Of a DNA stretch of 64,000 bases, positions 32,395 through 46,139 are shown piece after piece (the stretch's first letter is position 1; every line of letters starts with the position of its first letter). The notes below the pieces were generated by a model. It made no database searches. It worked only from the letters and a program-made list of their open reading frames with translations, and had not been told where the DNA came from. A program made the translations under genes and the position numbers. The stretch comes from Nematopogon swammerdamellus. Taxonomy: Eukaryota > Arthropoda > Insecta > Lepidoptera > Adelidae. Location of the stretch: assembly GCA_946902875.1 (NCBI GenBank), contig OX336351.1, positions 2,849,761 through 2,913,760 of the forward strand, read 5' to 3'.

Positions 32395-34235
32395 CCGCGG
32401 CTCCGCTCGCGTGAAATTCGTATTTCAAAGAAGACAGTAAGTAACTATGGGCGAGGCCGAAGGCCGATCTGCGTTCAGGAAGTCGATAAACCTAAGAAAG
32501 TAAGTAATTAAGGGCGAGGCCGAAGGCAAGCTTCGTTATCGTAAACAATAAACCTTCTCAAATAAAGTAAGTATATAACGGCGAGGCTTCAGGCTAAGCT
32601 ATATTCTAGAAAGAAAATAAACCTTCTCGAAGAAAGTAAGTAACTGAGGGCGGGGCCGAAGGCCGAGTTGCGTTCAGGAAGACCATAAACCTTCTCGATG
32701 AAAGTAAGTAACTGATGGCGAGGCCGAAGGCCGAGCTGCGTTCAGGAAGACGATAAACCATCTCTAAGAAAGTAAGTAATTCAGGGCGAGGCCGAAGGCC
32801 GAGCTGCGTTCAGGAAGACCATAAACCTTCTCGAATAAAGTAAGTAACTAAGGGCGAGGCCGAAGACCGAGCTGCGTTCAGGAAGACGATAAACCTTATC
32901 TAAGAAAGTAAGTAATTAAGGGCGAGGCTGAAGGCCGAGCTACCTTCAGGAAGACCATAAACCTTCTCGAAGAAAGTAAGTAACTGATGGCGAGGCCGAA
33001 GGCCGAGCTGCGTTCAGAAAGACGATAAACCATCTCTAAGAAAGTAAGTAATTAAGGGCGAGGCCGAAGGCCGAGCTGCGTTCAGGAAGACGATAAACCT
33101 TCTCGAAAAAGTAAGTAACTGAGGGCGAGGCAGAATACCGACCTGCGTTCAGAAAGACTATAAACCTTCTCGAAGATAGTAAGTAACTGAGGGCGAGGCC
33201 GAAGGCCGAGTTGGGTTTCAGAAAGACGATAAACCTTATCTAAGAAAGTAAGTAATTAAGGGCGAGGCCGAAGGCCGATCTACACTCAGGAAGACAATAA
33301 ACCTTCTCGAAGAAAGTAAGCAACTGAGGGCGAGGCCGAAGGCCAAGCTGCGTTCAGGAAGACTATAAACCTTACCGAAGAAAGTAAGTAACTGAGGGCG
33401 AGGCCGAAGGCCGAGCTACGTTCCGGAAGACCATAAACCTTCTCGAAGAAAGTAGGTAACTGAGGGTGAGGGCGAAGGTCGAGCTGCGTTCAGGAAGACT
33501 ATAAACCTTCTCGAAGAAAGTAACCGAGGGCGAGGCCAAAGGTCGAGTTGCGTTCAGGAAGACCATAAACCTTCTCGAAGAAAGTAAGCAACTGAGGGCG
33601 AGGCCGAAGGCCGAGCTGCGTTCAGAAAAGCGTTAAACCTTACCTAATAAAATAAGTGATTAAGGGCGAGGCCGAAGGCCGAGCTGTGTTCAGGACAACG
33701 ATAAACCATCTCTAAAAAAGTAAGTAATTAAGGGCGAGGCTGAAGGCCAAGCTGCGTTCAGGAAGACCATGTACCTTCTCGAAGAAAGTAAGTAACAAAG
33801 GGCGAGGCCGAAGGCCTAGCTACATTCAGGAATACGATAAACCATCCCTAAGAAAGTAAGTAACTGAGGGCGAGGCCGAAGGCCGAGTTGGGTTTCAGAA
33901 AGACTATAAGCCTTCTCGAAGAAAGTAAGTAACAAAGAGCGAGGCCGAAGGCCGAGCTGCGTTCAGGAATACGATAAACCTTCTCGAAGACAGTAAGTAA
34001 CTATGGGCGAGGCCGAAGTCCTAGTTGCGTTTAGAAATACTATAAACCTTCTCGAACAAAGTAAGTAACTAAGGGCGAGGCCGAAGGCCGAGCTGCGTTT
34101 AGGAAGACCATAACCCTTATCTAAGAAAGTAAGTAATTAAGGGCGAGGCCGAAGGCCGAGCTACGTTCAGGAAGACCATAGACCTTCTCGAAGAAAATAA
34201 GTAACTGAGGGCGAGGCCGAAGGCCGAGGTGCGGT
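32395..34235 (+). repeat. Satellite array, about 27 units of about 68 bp
   Basis: Units repeat GGGCGAGGCCGAAGGCCGAG, then CTGCGTTCAGGAAGACGATA, then AAACCTTCTCGAAGAAAGTA and AGTAACTGA. Unit starts fall about 68 bases apart from 32450 to 34209. Each unit contains the perfect hairpin GGCC-GAA-GGCC. The left edge (GAGCCCGCGGCTCCGCTCGC, 32390-32412) resembles a Helitron 3' end in reverse. The right edge runs straight into a SINE head at about 34232. The minus-strand frames in it are artefacts. Confidence 0.95.
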
Positions 34236-34552
34236 CAGTTGGATGGGTGACCGCTGACCGTTGGAGGCTGACCGAGGTTCGGATTCCTCGTAAAACTGTA
34301 GGTCCCTTCTCTCCTAATCTTACTTTGTGGTAGGGTTTAACCCGCCCGGGTTGGTACCACCGCACTGAATGAAACGTCGGTCTAAACGGCTATGTAAATA
34401 GTTTGTGTTTTCCGACCGGTTCAGTGTAGCCGGCACGATCAAAGGGGGAAGCACTTACATGGCACCTAGTTCACCCGGTGTTATGGGCTGACATCACGGA
34501 CGTTGTAGGTGATGTAGCCAACCGCGTCAGTTTCCATAAAAAAAAAATTGTT
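34232..34552 (+). mobile_element. SINE with 5S-like head
   Basis: Starts within GTGCGGTCAGTTGGATGGGT, then the central block and a complete tail ending in poly(A) near 34548. The 5' end is truncated against the satellite array. Confidence 0.85.
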
Positions 34553-34559
34553 GAAAAGC

Positions 34560-35619
34560 GACTTAAGAGCCACATGTTAATTTTTTTTTCAGCTTCCTCC
34601 CTTGAATTTGGACCTTCGCGGTGAAAAAAATAATTACTACACTAAAGTGGCATTATGCAACAAAAATAGGCCCATCCAATGTAGTTTTTAAAATGGTACA
34701 TCACTTACCGATTTGCCCAATAATTGATGGGATATTGTTATTTACTGCAAAAGGACCTCGGAATTTGATAACTGTTCTACCAACTACGAATTAGAATAAA
34801 ATAAACACTTGAAGTAAATTGGTCTTTATTAACCTGTTAAAGTGGATGTTCAAATTTTTTACCACCTGCACGAATGCTAGCTCGACATCTTCTCACAAAT
34901 GCCCGGTTGATACGTCGAGCAAGTACTCGATGCAAGTGCAGATACGTCCACCTGAGCTGCTGCCGTAATTCTTTCTTTGAGTTCTATCAAGTTTTCCACC
35001 GGGACCCGTAAACTTTTTCTTTTAAATAGCCCCAATGATAAAAATCTAACGGATTTAAATCCAGTGATTTAGGCGTCCCATTCATCTGTGAGGATATGCT
35101 TCGTCTTAAAAAAACCGTTGTCGTTCTGTTCTGTCTCTGTGCCTAATTTTGACCACATAGTGAATTATGTGTATGACATGTGGTATACCGTTGGAAAGGA
35201 CGTAAACTAGCGAACTTTTTAATTAATTTTTTAGGTAATTAAGAACTCAATTGCTGTTAGTTTTCTTATACCTAAATGAATTAAGTAATTAAGATTCTGT
35301 CATATTTTTACTCGTTCTCGGGACTGTGGGTGGTCATAAGATCTTTACATGATATTAATTTCATCAAATAATATTTTTTCTAGAACAAGGATACATCGTA
35401 AAATTCAATCAATTTTATTTCGTGCTGATAAAATCATAAACCAAAAAGTTACAAGGGTTTAAAGCAGGGATTTTGGTAATTTTCAAAAATTAAGAAAAGA
35501 AAAATCGTATCTCGATACCACGTGACATCTGACAAAAGGTATCATGGGTCAAAACGTTGCAAATGACCCCTCTTACCTACAAAAAAAATTTGTCGGTCGA
35601 TGGGCCGAACACCCTGTAT
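34560..35619 (-). pseudogene. Degenerate mariner/IS630-type transposase remnant
   Basis: The minus strand at about 34850-35080 gives LDLNPLDFYHWGYLKEKVYG (the DLNPxDFxxWGxLK motif around the last catalytic Asp). After frame changes it gives a C-terminal tail resembling RVLARRINRAFVRRC and GGKKFEHPL with a stop. This is how many insect mariner-type transposases end. No N-terminal half is seen. The rest is AT-rich, and the right edge ends CACCCTGTATA. Confidence 0.55.
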
Positions 35620-35621
35620 AT

Positions 35622-36089
35622 ACAGGGTGTATCAGGATAGGTTTGAGAAACTTCAGGAATAGAAAGTACTCATTATTAGAAGAAATAAATCCTTATCACT
35701 CAAATCGAAATTCCGTTGTTTTTTTGTCATACAAAAGTTGGAAATTGTAATAAAAACTCGATGGACAGTGAGACTGGAGAGTGCAGTGAACTAATTCAGT
35801 CCTCTTTTTCTTTTGAGGTCATTGAACTTTCAGTGTTTGAAATTTACCTACACGCAGTTAAATTGTACTAGTTATGTATGCAACCTACCCATTTTTATTC
35901 ATGAGTTAGAATTTATTTTTTATTTAATAAGGGTGGACGTTAACCATCCACCAAATCTTGAAGAATAGATTTTCACCAAAAAGTACTGTAAAATGATCCA
36001 ATCTGGGAAAAAGTTTCAGAGCTTTTCGTCTTCAAATATGGGCCCCTTTCGAACCCTGAGGTTTCGAAAACCTATCCTGATACACCCTA
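35622..36089. mobile_element. MITE with ACAGGGTGTATCAGGATAGG ends
   Basis: About 468 bp with inverted ends (left ACAGGGTGTATCAGGATAGG, right CCTATCCTGATACACCCT) in a TATA-rich context. A truncated inverted copy is at 61190-61456. Confidence 0.8.
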
Positions 36090-36149
36090 TATGTATATAT
36101 ATAAATTATGACAAAAGTAATAACTGGATATTTGGAAGAAATCAATCAA

Positions 36150-36640
36150 CAGGAAAAAACCCGCCAAGTGCGAGTCGAACTCGCGCACCGAGGGTCCCGT
36201 ATCGCCATGTCACGGCCAGCGCTACTCACGCCATCTAGATGGCGTGTTATGAAATGCTTCAAATTAGTTAATGTCATGCTTCATAATCTATTCGGTAGAT
36301 GGCGCGCACGCATACACTTTTTAGTTAATAAAAATCTGCAGTTCATTTAAGTGTTTTAAATGTTGGGAGACGAGCTACGAACGGGACATTTTACGATCGG
36401 GACATTTTACAAACGGGACATTTTACGAACGAAACATTTTACGAAATGCTTATGATTTTAGGAGCGGGACATTTCGCGAAAGGGACATTTCCATCCGTTT
36501 CGTTTCAACGGGCTACCTATTACGGTTCAAGAGATACAGCCCTCGGACAGACGGACGGACGGACAGACAGACAGACAGACGGCGTAGGTTTAGTAATAGG
36601 GTCCCGTACCAGATACGGAACCCTAATTATGGTGAAACAG
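36150..36640 (+). repeat. Helitron-like repeat with GACA microsatellite and 3' hairpin
   Basis: Starts with AAAACCCGCCAAGTGCGAGT, has CTCGCGCACCGAGGG, a (GACA/GACG)n tract (36550-36580) and a closing hairpin GGGTCCCGT...ACGGAACCC followed by TAA (about 36598-36627). It is related in reverse to 11570-11830. The internal GGGACATTTTACGA motif repeats several times (36380-36490). Confidence 0.6.
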
Positions 36641-37941
36641 TTGATTAAGAAGAAGCATACATCACCACATATCTATCCCCTCTCCCGAGATGCACGTGGG
36701 CGGGGACTGATATTAACCCAGTGCTAGCATCAGCATGTGCTGAGAGTCTCAAGATAAGCGAAATCGCCTCAGGACTGAGCAGTATCAAATATAGGAAAGT
36801 ATACTATGAACGGAATTTAGTGTCGAATGTGGTTTGGTAGAAGCGATGTTAGATACATATACTATAAATATTTAGATATAATTTTGGGAAGAAGATAGAT
36901 TGCATCCTGGCGACTATCTTTTGTCGAAAAAAAACGGAAGGGGTGAAATAGAGAATGTAGTTATCTTAGGGTTATGATGGGGGAAGGATGAAGGAGGATG
37001 GGTGAAGGGGGTGGAAATGGAGCAGGAGGGGCGGGGTTTGAGGGAGAGGGGTGAGGATGGAGGGGCGGGAGGATGAAGGCGGGGGACGGAGAGGTGTGGG
37101 GTAGGGAGGGACCGGGAGGGGGAGGGAGGTATGAAAGGGGAGGGAGGGAGGATGGTGGGAGGGGCGGGAAGGGAGAGGAGGGAGGTAGGGTGATTGATAA
37201 GATGGAAGGGATTTAGGGTAGGGGAGGTGTGTAACATGTGTGGGCGATGGGAGAGTGGGAGGTGAGGAGAGAGGTGAAGAACGAGGGTGAGGGGTGAGGG
37301 AGGAAGGGGGAAGCGGCGTGGTAAAAATGGTTGAACAAGGGCTGAGATAGGGACGGATAGAAGTGGTGGTGGGAGGGAGGGAGAGCGAGGGGAGAGAAGG
37401 AAGGGGTGAATTGGAGGAGAGCGGAGATAGCAAGGGAAGAGCGAGTGAGGCAAGAAAGGAGGGAGGGAGGGGAGGAAGGAGGAGGAGGGTAAGAAAGAGG
37501 GAGGAGGGGGAAAAATGGGAGGTAGGAAGGACGTGGCAGGGGAAGATGAAATGAGCGAGGGGAGACAAAGGGAATGGGAGATGGGCGAAAGAGGGGGAGT
37601 AAGGGGAGCGAGGGAGAAGGGAGAGGGGAAGGGAATTAGGGAGAGAGGTAGCCAGATAAACCGACTTTACTACGAGCGAAGTCGCGGGTAAAAGCTAGTG
37701 CAATATAAATGTATTTACTTTACTAAGGATAGGAAAAGATTTTTAAAATTTATCATACATTATTATACGTAGTAGAGCGTAAATGCACGGGCAGATTTTT
37801 CCAGAGGCGAGCTGTTATACATGTGCCGAATACATGCTAAAGGAGTAGAAGTAATTATATAGTGAACAGGTTTTTTTTATGGAAACTGACACTGTTGGCT
37901 ACATCACCTACAATATCCGTGATGTCAGCCCATAACACCGG

Positions 37942-39561
<1,620 letters not shown>

Positions 39562-40110
39562 CGGGTGAACTTGGAATTGGACGGAAAACACACAAACTAT
39601 TTACACAGTCGTTTCGACCGTCCTTTCATTTAGTGCGGTGGTATCAACCCGGGCGGGTTAAATCCTACCACCTAGTATTATAAGAAGGGAGTCATATACC
39701 TTAGTCGCCTTTTACGACATACACGGGGAGAGATGCAGTGGGGCTATTCTTTTTAAGTACCGGCCCCACACGGTACAGGTGTGCGCTGTTAGAATCTGGA
39801 GTGCGTTTGCTCGTTGAGTTCGTCGCTTCAGCCACACCAGGATATGTTTTCGCTCACAGTCGGCGACTCGCTATACGCTTATATTTCGATACGCCCTAAA
39901 AGTCATTTTCAATGAACCCGAAGGTCACGTAATGCATGAGATCTGCGATGTTTTTTTATAATTGCTTATTAAATAAATGCATTAATTGACACCTATCTGA
40001 AAATCAGGCAGGCAGAGAAAACGAATCACGCCTCTGACGTTTGTTCCACGCACATAATGTTTTACATACATGCTCATCGGCCTCCGGCAGTACGTACTTC
40101 ACACTTTTGA

Positions 40111-40509
40111 AGCAGGTATTCGATCTGGTATCGGTACGTACAACTACGACGACCCATCCCGATCACTGCGCAGTCACACTAGCTCCACAAATTGACGCGG
40201 CATGTGGCGGCATTTAATTGGCAGCATGTTATTTGAATGGTATAACTATGTATAGTACTTGCACTACTTATCTAATTGCTTAATTTAATTAGTTAGTTAA
40301 TTAGAATAGGTACGATTACTAACTAAATTTTATTTACCCATTGACAACTTAATACTTCAAGTATTACAATATTTTTATATAATTATTTTAATTTTTTGTT
40401 ATTTTAACAATTATACTACATTGTGGTATGATTAGTATACTAAACTTATTAAGTTGATACCAATTACGTATCAAAGTTTGACGAAGGATAATTTACACCT
40501 GATACCCTT
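40111..40509. other. AT-rich stretch with an inverted match to 21900-22060
   Basis: 40355-40505 is the reverse complement of the sequence left of the gypsy element. No gene. Confidence 0.5.
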
Positions 40510-40729
40510 AATTAATACGTTTTAACCGACTTAAAAAAAAGGACGAGGTTCTCAATTCGGCTGTCTTTATTTTTTTTTACCCGACTACGGCGAAGCAAAA
40601 AGGACGGTTATGTGTTTGACCGGTATGTATGTATGTATGTATGTATGTTCATCTGTTCCCTCATAACTTCTAAACTACTTATCATAATTTGACAAATGAG
40701 GTATCGTTGAATTGTTAGCTGTTGCTTTC

Positions 40730-41863
40730 TTGTTAGCTATTGTTTCTGTTGCGAGGAGTACAACAAGCCGCTCTTCCTAGCCTTCGTCGACTATGAGAAG
40801 GCGTTCGACTCAGTTGAAAAATGGGCTGTCGAAAACTCCATCCTCAGGTGCAGAATCGACCACCGCTACAACGAGGTGCTCCGAAATCTGTATCGGTCCG
40901 CGACGATGACTGTGAGGCTTCACGAGAATACCCAACCCATCCTCCTTGGTAAAGGCGTAAGGCAGGGGGATGTGATCTCACCCAAGCTCTTCACAAACGC
41001 ATTGGAAGATGTTTTTAAGACGCTTGAGTGGGACAACATGGGTATAAACGTAAATGGAGATCTTCTCAATCATCTGCGTTTCGCCGATGACATTGTTCTT
41101 CTGTCAAATTCCCGAGATCAGCTTCAGATCATACTGGAAGACCTTTATACAGCGTCGCTGAAGGTTGGTCTGAAGATGAACCGGGACAAAACCAAGGTCA
41201 TGGCGACCGAGGTTATGACGGGAGGACAAATTGTTATTCGCGGAGAAGCGATCGAACAGGTTGAAGAGTACGTATACCTCGGTCAAATTCTGCGGCTTGG
41301 TAGACAAGGTCTGCTTAAGGAGATGGAGAGACGAATTCAACTGGGTTGGGCTGCCTTTGGAAAGCTAAAATTCATCCTGAGGTCTGACCTTCCGCAAAAT
41401 TTAAAGACCCGTATATATGACCAGTGTGTCCTCCCGGTTATGACGTACGGGTGTGAAACGTGGACTCTGACGGTCGCTGTTGTCCAAAGGTTGAAAGTTG
41501 CCCAGCGAGCAATGGAGCGAGCCATGCTGGGAATATCGCTGCGTGATATGGTGCGCAACGAGGCTATCCGCCGACGCACCAAAGTAGTCGATATTGGACA
41601 CCGGGTGGCAAAGCTTAAGTGGCAGTGGGCTGAGCACGTTAGCCGAAGAGACGATGACCGTTGGAGTAACCGCGTCCTACACTGGCGGCCGTGGACAGGA
41701 AAACGGAGTGTGGGAAGACCACCCGCCAGGTGGGACGACGACATCAAGTACGTCGGCGGAAAGCAGTGGTTCCGTATCGCTGAAGGCCGGGAGGACTGGA
41801 GGAAAATTGGAGAGGCGTATGTCCAGCAGTGGACGCTTACACGCTGACTGACTGACTGACTAA
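40730..41863 (+). mobile_element. RTE-type LINE, 5'-truncated
   Basis: Flanked by CTGTTGCTTTC at 40719-40729 and 41864-41874, an 11-bp target duplication. The 3' end is a (TGAC)n microsatellite (41845-41863), typical of RTE elements, which lack poly(A). Coding begins inside the reverse transcriptase. Confidence 0.85.
40746..41847 (+). pseudogene. RTE reverse transcriptase, C-terminal part (open frame)
   Basis: An uninterrupted frame; the longest ATG-started part is 40876-41847 (323 residues). Motifs: FLAFVDYEKAFDSVE (before the ATG), GVRQGDVISPKLFTNALEDV, LRFADDIVLLS with the catalytic FADD, GLKMNRDKTKVM, VYLGQILR, then VLPVMTYGCETWTL, GKRSVGRPPARWDDDI and W..I. This is the RTE/BovB arrangement. 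The N-terminal endonuclease is missing because of 5' truncation, so it cannot retrotranspose, though the frame has stayed open, suggesting a fairly recent insertion. Confidence 0.85.
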
Positions 41864-41942
41864 CTGTTGCTTTCGGATTTGCTTGCATGCACCCGATAAT
41901 TGGGAATAATTTCTAAAATCAGGCCTCACTCCAAACCTACCC

Positions 41943-43430
41943 AAAATACATCCTACTAATATTATAAACGCGAAAGTTTGTGAACGAGCTGCGTTCAGGA
42001 AGACGATGAACCTACTCAAAGAAAGTAAATAACTAAGGGCGAGGCCGAAGGCCGAGCTGCGTTCAGGAAGACGATAAACCTTCTCGAAGACAGTAAGTAA
42101 CTATGGGCGAGACCGAATGCCGAGCTGCGTTCAGGAATAGGATAAACCATCTTTAAGAAAGTAAGTAAGAAAGGTCAAGGCAGAAGCCGAGCTGCGTTCG
42201 GGAAGACTAAACCTTCTCGAAGAAAGTAAGTAACAAAGGGCGAGACCGAAGACCGAGCTGCGTTCAGAAAGACGATAAACTTTCTCGAAGACAGTAAGTA
42301 ACTATGGGCGAGGCCGAAGGCCGAGCTGCATTCAGGAAGAGGATAAACCACCTATAAGAAAGTAAGTAACAAAGGGCGAGGCCAAAGGCCGAGCTGCGTT
42401 CAGGAAGACGATCAACTTTTCCGAAGACAGTAAGTAACTATGAGCGAGGCCGAAGACCGAACTGCGTTAAGGAAGAGGATAAACCATCTTTAAGAAAGTA
42501 TGTAACAAAGGGCGAGGCCGAAGGCCGAGTTGCGTTCAGGAAGAGGATAGCCTTTTCGAAGAAAGTAAGTAAGAGAGGGCGAGTTCGAAGGCCGAGCTGC
42601 GTTCAGGAAGACCATAAATCTTCTCGAAGAAAGTAACTTCTATGCTACTTATTTCGAAAAGGATTATCCTCTTCCTTAACGCATCTCGGCCTTCGGCCTC
42701 GCCCATAGTTACTTACTGTCTTTAAGAAGGTTTATAGTCTTCCCGAACGCAGCTCGGCTTTCGGCCTCGCCCTTGGTTACTTACTTTCTTCGAGAAGGTT
42801 TATAATTTTCCCGAACGCAGCTCGGCCTTCGGCCTCGCCCTTTGTCAATTACTTTCATAAAGATGGTTTATCCTCTTCCTGAACACAGCTCGGCCTTCGG
42901 CCTCGCCCATAGTTACTTACTGTCTTCGAGAAAGTTTATCATCTTCCTGAACGCAGCTTGGCCTTCGGCCTCGCACTTTGTTACTTACTTTTTGCGAGAA
43001 GGTTTATAGTCTTTCCGAACGCAGCTCGGCCTTCGGCCTCCCCTTTAGTTACTTACTTTCTTAAAGATGGTTTAGCCTCTTCCTGAACACAGCTCGGCCT
43101 TCGGCCTCGCCCATAGTTACTTACTGTCTTCGAGGAAGTTTATCATCTTCCTGAACGCAACTCGGCCTTCGGCCTCGCCCTTTGTTACTTACTTTCTTCG
43201 AGAAGGTTTATAGTCTTCCCGAACGCAGCTCGGCCTTCGGCCTCGCCCTCAGTTACTTAATTTCTTAAAGATGGTTTATCCTCTTCCTGAACGCAGCTCG
43301 GCCTTCGGCCTCGCCCTTAGTTCCTTACTTTCTTCGAGAAAGTTTATCGTCTTCCTGAACGCAGGCGCCCTTTGTTACTTACTTTTTTCGAGACGGTTTA
43401 TCGTTTACCTGAACCCAGCTCGCCCTTATC
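41943..43430. repeat. Helitron 5' end followed by a head-to-head inverted satellite
   Basis: The TCCTACTAATATTATAAA start (41943) follows an A, as at lepidopteran Helitron 5' ends, and leads directly into about nine plus-strand 68-bp satellite units (41985-42640). The orientation then flips near 42650, and about ten units run in reverse to 43430. Units alternate between GACAGTAAGTAACTATGGG and GAAAGTAAGTAACAAAGGG types, so a higher-order period exists. Same family as 32395-34235. Confidence 0.9.
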
Positions 43431-43675
43431 GACTATGGTATACATGTTAAAATTATAAAACAAACACAACATGTAAAACGGCTCTGCAAATACTTTATCA
43501 CGAAGTTATATCCCCAAAATAAATGAAATAAAAAATAAGTTTAAAAACTAAAACCCGACTACTGAAAAATCACGCTCTAAAAAGTATGAAACAAGAAAAT
43601 ATTCTGCTCTGAAATTGTGATGTACAAACTATTCAATATTTTATCGTCTATTAAATAAACAACTTAAATGTAATA

Positions 43676-43818
43676 TATTTTAATGTATTTAATAAATATT
43701 CATAGTGTTGTTCAGAGGATAGCCATGGTCGTATGCCACCTACCCTATAGGGCAAAGTGGCATACGGCTCTCTGAACAACACTATGAATATTTATTAAAT
43801 ACATTAAAATATATTTCG
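43676..43818. repeat. Palindromic element
   Basis: Arms of about 47 bp (TATTTAATAAATATTCATAG, TGTTGTTCAGAG and its complement) enclose a centre with a smaller inverted GTATGCCAC. It could be a MITE. Confidence 0.8.
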
Positions 43819-43856
43819 TGTAATATACTTCGGTTATAAAAATATACTTCGGTTCG

Positions 43857-45984
43857 GTGCGCCATGAGTTACTATTAAAGGCGCTAGAGTGGTATAATGT
43901 GCCACCTCTGATCTGTAATATAATAGCCTCCTACTACAAAAAACTTTCCTTTGTAATACAAGTAAAAGGCGAAACGGAGAAGACACCGGAAATTCGGTAT
44001 GGCATAGGACTTTTCCAAGGTTGCTGCCTCTCTCCTGTCACATTTAACATTGTTATCAATATTCTAATTGATACGCTTGTCGTAAAAGAAAACAAATGGG
44101 GATACAGGTTCAAATATGGAGACACATATATGGCGGCGATCCTGGCATTTGCGGATGATATTACGCTGTTAACCCGCAATCCAAAACAAAATCAGGCGCT
44201 TCTTAAGGTGGTAGATGACTATTGTGAATGGACCAAAGGGATGAAGATAAAACCAGCGAAGTGCTACTGTTTTGAGCTTAACCAGGAAAGGTTCAAAGTT
44301 TACCTCGAGCAATCCAGGTCTCACAGTAGCCGGAAAACTAATCGCAACCGTGGCTGATGAAGCCCCTTTTAAATTCTTGGGCAAAAGGATCACCAGCAGA
44401 GGAAAGGAGCATCCTACTGATGATATTGTCCAACTTTTCGAAGAGAGCCTCCGCCAAACTGACAATCTTCCCCTCCTGGGTACACAAAAGGCATGGATTT
44501 ATGATAACTATCTGACATCAAAACTTTCATGGCCATTTCTCGTCTACGACTTCACAAAGCAAAACCTGACTAAATTAGACTCTTATGTGACCAGATTCCT
44601 AAAGTAATGGTTTGGACTGGCTCACCCGGCTGACTCGTCAACGCTGTACAGATCTCACAATAAATTTGGACTGAACATTAAGAAACCGTCGATATTTTAT
44701 CTAAAGGCGAGAATAGCCAAACGATGTTTACTCAAAGACTCCAATGATAGCGCTATTCAAGCCTTACCCAACACATCGCTATCAGATGAACTGGAATCGA
44801 GACTCGACTTCTACAAATCATTCCAAGTTGGTACACGCACCAATAGATCTGGACTGGGCATAGAAACAGCAAAGTCTGATAAAGAAATACTGAAAAGTTT
44901 TGCGCAGGAGGACATGGAACAAGGTTTCAAACTTCACGCCTTAAACCTAGAAATGCAGAATGATTGGCTAACAGTGGGCGACTTTTGCATTCCTCCTGCA
45001 TTCAAGTGGAAATCCATAATATACAACTGGTCCCCTGAGCTGCTTAAGTTATACTTAAATGCATTCCAGCTTACTCTCCCCGACCCGAGTAACCTAGTTA
45101 GATGGGGGAAATATACAAATAGACTATGCCCGTCATGTAAGGAGTTCGTATGCACGGCCAAACATTTGTTATGCGGATGCAAAGTACTACTTGAGCGAGG
45201 CCAGTATTCCTACCGTCATGATAAAGTCCTCCAAATCATCAGAGAGGCCATCAACCTGTCAATTGCACGGACCAGGAAAGGGCAAACCAGTAGCGGCTTT
45301 CAGAAGGTCAACTTTGTGAAACCTGGAGCCATTAAGCTGCCCAGAGATAGGACTAAACCTTCTTCAATTTTGGGAGCAGCAAAGGATTGGGAATTGTTGA
45401 TGGACACACATGAGAAGCATTACCAAATGCCTTCGGAAATCTGTACCACAGCATTAAGACCGGATATACTCATATTCTCAAAAGCGACAAAGCATGTAGT
45501 ACTTGTTGAACTTACAGTTCCATGGGAAAGTAACATACCGAAGGACCACAACATCAAACTTAACAAGTACTGCAACTTAGTAGACCGGATTGTGAGAAAC
45601 GGGTTCAAGACTGATCTCTTCGCCGTGGAAGTCGGAGCAAGAGGACTACCCGCGCAGTCGCTCTACAGTCTCTTCAAGAATCTAGGGCTGCCAAGATCGA
45701 CGCTAAGCTCATATATGGAGAGAGCTTCGAAAACGTCACTGGAAGCATCCTACAGAATATGGATAGGTAGAGAGAGGGAGGTCGAGAGCGGGGCTGGTGG
45801 TTTCCCCGCGTCCTAGTCAACGCAGACTAGCTGACGAGGGCTTGACGCGAGCCGAAACGTGAAGCATGCGCGGGAAATTTAGAGTGGCCACTCGCTAGTC
45901 CTGACCTCGATTAACACCCTTCTCTACTGCCGATGGGCCCGGATATGTTCGGTGAAGCCATCGCAAGCAGAGTTCCACACCTTC
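43857..45984 (+). pseudogene. LINE with restriction-like endonuclease (R2/NeSL/Hero group)
   Basis: The reverse transcriptase starts partway: LEWYNVPPLICNIIASYY, GLFQGCCLSPVTFNIVIN, the catalytic LAFADDITLLT and GMKIKPAKC (43857-44290). After a frameshift near 44295 one frame runs 44272-45813, broken by a TAA near 44605. It carries the thumb region, a CPSC...H...C zinc knuckle (about 45125-45180) and the PD...E-x-T nuclease core RPDILIFSKATKHVVLVELT (about 45455-45515). This order is that of early-branching, site-preferring LINEs. The 3' end is duplicated at 17204-17866. The clade is uncertain. Confidence 0.8.
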
Positions 45985-46139
45985 CTTGTTTATTTAATGG
46001 ACGATAAAATATTGAATAGTTTGTACATAACAATTTCAGATGAGAATACTTTCTTGTTTCATACTTTTTAGAGCGTGATTTTTCAGTAGTCGGGTTTTAG
46101 TTTTTTTTGCTTTTTTTATGTTTGTTACCTCAGAACTTT

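Larger units (their letters stand above)
40510..41942. repeat. Helitron-like flank split by an RTE LINE
   Basis: 40510-40718 has CGAGGTTCTCAATTCGGCTG, ACCCGACTACGGCGAAGC and a (GTAT)n run, motifs of a common lepidopteran repeat. 41875-41942 continues it after the LINE. No ORF of its own. Confidence 0.5.
43543..46107. repeat. Pair of 120-bp inverted arms around a LINE
   Basis: 43543-43662 (AAACCCGACTACTGAAAAAT onward, with CACGCTCTAAAAAGTATGAA) is the reverse complement of 45986-46107 with a few differences. The LINE at 43857-45984 lies between them. A second short palindrome lies just inside the left arm. Confidence 0.85.

Noticed and set aside
32395..34235. CRISPR-like array
   Set aside because: The repeats are contiguous with no unique spacers, and the genome is eukaryotic; it is a satellite.
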